Source of the DNA: Caldilineaceae bacterium bin5
GTDB taxonomy: Bacteria; Chloroflexota; Anaerolineae; Caldilineales; Caldilineaceae
Reading direction: 5' to 3'
NCBI GenBank assembly: GCA_002238445.1
Contig: MPML01000060.1
Span: 1-32,758, forward strand
Length of the DNA: 32,758 bases
Both the position numbers and the translations under genes were made by a program. Of the stretch, positions 30,622-32,758 are shown piece by piece. The notes under the pieces are model-generated. The model made no database searches. It saw only the letters and a program-made list of their open reading frames with translations, and was not told the DNA's origin. The first letter of the stretch is position 1, and every line of letters begins with the position of its first letter.

Positions 30622-31837
30622 TCAGTAGAGATACCCGTCCGCATCGCTGACGATGGTACGCAGGCGTCCATAGTCATTGCGCAGGTACACCTCATGGTCC
30701 AGGATGGTGTAGGGGTCGTCCCGGTCCAACACCACCCGATGCAGGTGCCGGCCATGCATTGCTCTGCCGGTGAATCTTTCGATGAGCCCGACGGTAGTGA
30801 ACAGGAAACTGTCGGTCCATTCCGGGATCAGGTCGCCTCGATAGAAGGTCGCGCCGGTCGGCGGCACCGAACCCTCCCACGCCAACACCGGGCTGACCAG
30901 CCCCTCTTGCGTGTCGCATCCCCAGATGCGGGGCCAACCCAGATTGTCGCCGGCGGTCACGACGTTGACCTTGTCAAACCCTGCCAAGTCCGGCCTCCCT
31001 AGTTCAGCGCCGGAAGGCCCGTGGTCCACCATCACGATGTGCTGGTCGTCGAACCAGTCGTAGCCCTGCGTGTTGCGTATGCCGCTGACGAAGATATAGC
31101 TGTCCGGGTCCGGGTTGTCCGGGGGGATACCGCCTTCGAGGTCCATTCTGAGCAACTTCCCCGCCAGGGTGTCGGGATTTTGCGCTTCAGGGGGGTCATA
31201 GGCGCCGACGCCTACGTACAACATACCGTCCGGCCCCAACCGCATGCGACCGCCTTGATGATGCAGTCCTGCGGGCAGGTTATCGATGATCAGGCGGTCC
31301 AACGTCGCCGAGCGTCCGTCATCGGAGAGCACATAGCGCTCGATTCGGCTGACCGACAGGTCGTCTTCGTTATCTATGTTGTAAAAGATGTAGAACTGGC
31401 GATTGGTGGCGAATTCGGGGTGCAGGAGCAGGCCCAGCAGCCCGCCTTCAGATCCCGCTATCGGGTGGCCGCCCAACCGAGGCAGGATCGACACGCCGAA
31501 CTCGAGCACCGGTTCGGGGACGATTTCGCCGGCCTGAATCAGGCGCACACGGCCAGGCCGCTCGGTAACCAGCAGGTCGCCGGCAGGAAGAATCACCAAT
31601 CCCCAGGGAATCTCAAGACCGTCAGCTATCACCTCGACGTGCAGCTTCACCTCGCCTGCCCGGCCCGCCCTGTATCAACTGGCACGATGCAGATTCAGAC
31701 GGTGCCTGAGCCGGTTCAGCGTCGGTAACCATCACGGTCGCTGTTGGTTCCGGAGGAACTATCTCGGTCACCTCCACAGGGACAGTGCAGGCAACCATCA
31801 GGAACGCAAAGATAGTCGGGATCAGTCTGAGGGACAT
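30622..31837 (-). pseudogene. PQQ-dependent sugar dehydrogenase lipoprotein, frameshifted
   Basis: An ATG at 31837 with GGAGG upstream opens a lipoprotein leader (MSLRLIPTIFAFLMVACTVP) and a threonine/proline linker. The dehydrogenase domain is in another frame, open from a GTG at 31650: IPWGLVILPAGDLLVTERPG, GSEGGLLGLLLHPEF, HHQGGRMRLGPDGMLYVGVG, and VDHGPSGAELG. These are the beta-propeller blades of aldose sugar/sorbosone-type dehydrogenases that use PQQ in the periplasm. The frame change lies between about 31670 and 31690, upstream of a TGA. The C-terminus stops at DADGYLY, where relatives continue with a further blade segment. Both ends are therefore damaged; an internal GTG start is possible but would lack export. 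Confidence 0.7.
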
Positions 31838-31963
31838 GGCCAGTAACCTCCGGTTTGGGCCGGGGCCGGGGCCAGGGTCCGGGCGGCCGTCGCGCCCGGC
31901 TACGGAGACGGCCCCGGTGGATGACGGCCCGCGCGGCAAGAAGCGCCTCTCACTGGATGGGTG

Positions 31964-32052
31964 AATATAGCATCTCAGCCAATGCTTCCCAAGCCGAAAT
32001 CATGTCACCTGCGTGTCATACCGACCTTATTCCATACCAATATCATGTCAAT
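31964..32052 (-). promoter_or_regulatory. Direct-repeat promoter element, copy 3
   Basis: Read on the minus strand from 32052: ATTGACATGATATTGGTAT, 17 of its 19 bases shared with copy 1 if small shifts are ignored, again with ATTG units 11 bases apart. A TATATT at 31969-31964 starts 83 bases after the first base, 21 more than in copies 1 and 2, i.e. two helical turns. It points at the dehydrogenase lipoprotein gene. Confidence 0.5.
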
Positions 32053-32060
32053 ATGTTCAG

Positions 32061-32087
32061 CAGGGGCATCCACGCGGGGCGCCCCTG
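32061..32087. repeat. Palindromic repeat family P, copy 3
   Basis: CAGGGGCATCC, loop ACGCG, GGGCGCCCCTG; 9 of 11 positions pair. The same family as 20176-20196 and 23242-23262. Confidence 0.6.
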
Positions 32088-32603
32088 CCGGAATTCATGG
32101 AATGTAAGGGATGGACTGCAGGTGCGGTGCGGGCGGTTCGGCTGTCCGGACCGTGGGTTGTGCCGATATGCGCACAGGATCTTCAGCGGCATCCACGCAA
32201 ATTCTGGGGGACGTTCCAGGAGGCGTGATGTCGCGGACGTTTGGCTGCGTTGATATTTGCTGGATCTGTGCGTGGGCAATCCGCGAAGAACATCTAACTG
32301 CTTTTGATCCACGGAGAACCCGGCGGTTTGCATCGTGGAAAAGCCTGGCTTTCTTCGCGTAGTCAATCAAAGGGCCTCAATATATCCTCTTCAACCAAAT
32401 AGAAAAGCCACAGGAGGCCCGTAGCGCGCCTGAAATCGCATGGGGGTAGCTGGGATACCTCGTAGTTTGTAGTGATTTGGCATCTTTGCGTCCTTCTCTT
32501 GGTGGTGTATACTGGCCAATCTAAACAAGCGATAACGTGCCTTATCGCTCATTTTGAAACCCCCTCTTTGGGTCTCCCTTTTGCCCGAACTTCGGAGGAT
32601 GTA
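32088..32603. other. Gap before recombinase; repeat fragment
   Basis: No supported gene. 32278-32325 is related to the TCCGCGAAG-type repeats (ATCCGCGAAGAACATC ... CCACGGAGAACCC). Confidence 0.4.
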
Positions 32604-32758
32604 ATGCAAGTGTATGTCGACGAGTCCGCACGCGCGCTGGTCGCGCTCCAGAACGGGTCGGCCGCCGCGCTCGTTGCCGTCGACGGCGATGCCGCGACAC
32701 AGGACCGCGTGCAGGCGGCCTTCGAGGCGATGGCGCCCAACACGCGCCGCGCCTACGG
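32604..32758 (+). CDS. Tyrosine recombinase/integrase, N-terminal part (cut by window end)
   Basis: An ATG 5 bases after GGAGG (32594-32598) opens MQVYVDESARALVALQNGSA and runs through a GDAATQDRVQAAFEAMAPNT segment to RRAYG, still open at the last base. The closing (M/S)-x-PNTRRAY is the usual start of the SAM-like DNA-binding domain of tyrosine recombinases. The catalytic domain lies beyond the window, so the type (phage integrase, XerC-like, integron-like) cannot be told. Its presence at the edge of a fragment-rich island fits mobility. Confidence 0.65.
   Translation, partial: MQVYVDESARALVALQNGSAAALVAVDGDAATQDRVQAAFEAMAPNTRRAY

Noticed and set aside
1..32758. CRISPR arrays, tRNA or rRNA genes
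   Set aside because: No regularly spaced repeat-spacer pattern and no tRNA cloverleaf or rRNA-like conserved sequence was recognised. The repeats found are dispersed pairs or single palindromes.

Overview
The window looks like bacterial chromosome of moderate-to-high GC, with strong GGAGG-type ribosome sites and no ribosomal or housekeeping operon. The mix of genes (a GAF/PAS kinase fused to a PhoB-like output domain, a lipoprotein-type PQQ sugar dehydrogenase, Excalibur and DUF6226-like proteins, many dispersed palindromes and TCCGCGAAG-type repeats) suggests a Chloroflexota (Anaerolineae/Caldilineae-like) genome. That assignment is inference; nothing here proves it. The region is accessory DNA: a worn defence island full of gene fragments, running up to the start of a tyrosine recombinase at the right edge.

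Left part (1-7.5 kb): two diverged copies of a ~340-bp repeat, a phage terminase tail fragment, a secreted protein, a HEPN-like protein with an HTH-bearing partner (2083-3684), a degraded DUF3102-like phage gene, a large protein joining an HsdR_N-type nuclease domain to a P-loop NTPase (4242-6674), and a frameshifted, truncated LA2681-type HEPN gene.

Middle part (7.5-20.7 kb): a modification/restriction operon on the minus strand in the order ribbon-helix-helix regulator, Vsr endonuclease, C5-cytosine methyltransferase, GHKL (MORC-like) ATPase with a C-terminal PD-(D/E)XK domain. It is bracketed by two copies of the 3' end of a type IIG (Eco57I-like) restriction-modification gene. One copy closes the full-length gene at 12102-16145; the other is a headless fragment at 7492-7743. 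The two share 181 bp without a mismatch. The 5' end of the same type IIG gene is also copied at 20080-20182, where it supplies a start codon to a truncated HigB toxin. HigA, HsdR, Excalibur and DUF3102 remnants surround it.

Right part (20.7-32.8 kb): a single-polypeptide sensor kinase plus response regulator with a PhoB-type winged helix (23280-25670); three copies of a promoter-like element carrying 11-bp direct repeats of the form such regulators bind; several members, intact and broken, of a small secreted coiled-coil family with WxGPG and ERWxxCEF motifs; a tightly coupled three-gene unit (55-aa peptide, zinc ribbon, PD-(D/E)XK nuclease; 28971-30432) that is a good candidate for an undescribed defence or conflict system; a broken PQQ sugar dehydrogenase; and the first 51 codons of a tyrosine recombinase.

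The least explained signals are the three-gene nuclease unit, the secreted coiled-coil family, the shared direct-repeat promoters next to the fused kinase-regulator, and the way both ends of the type IIG gene have been copied around the island.
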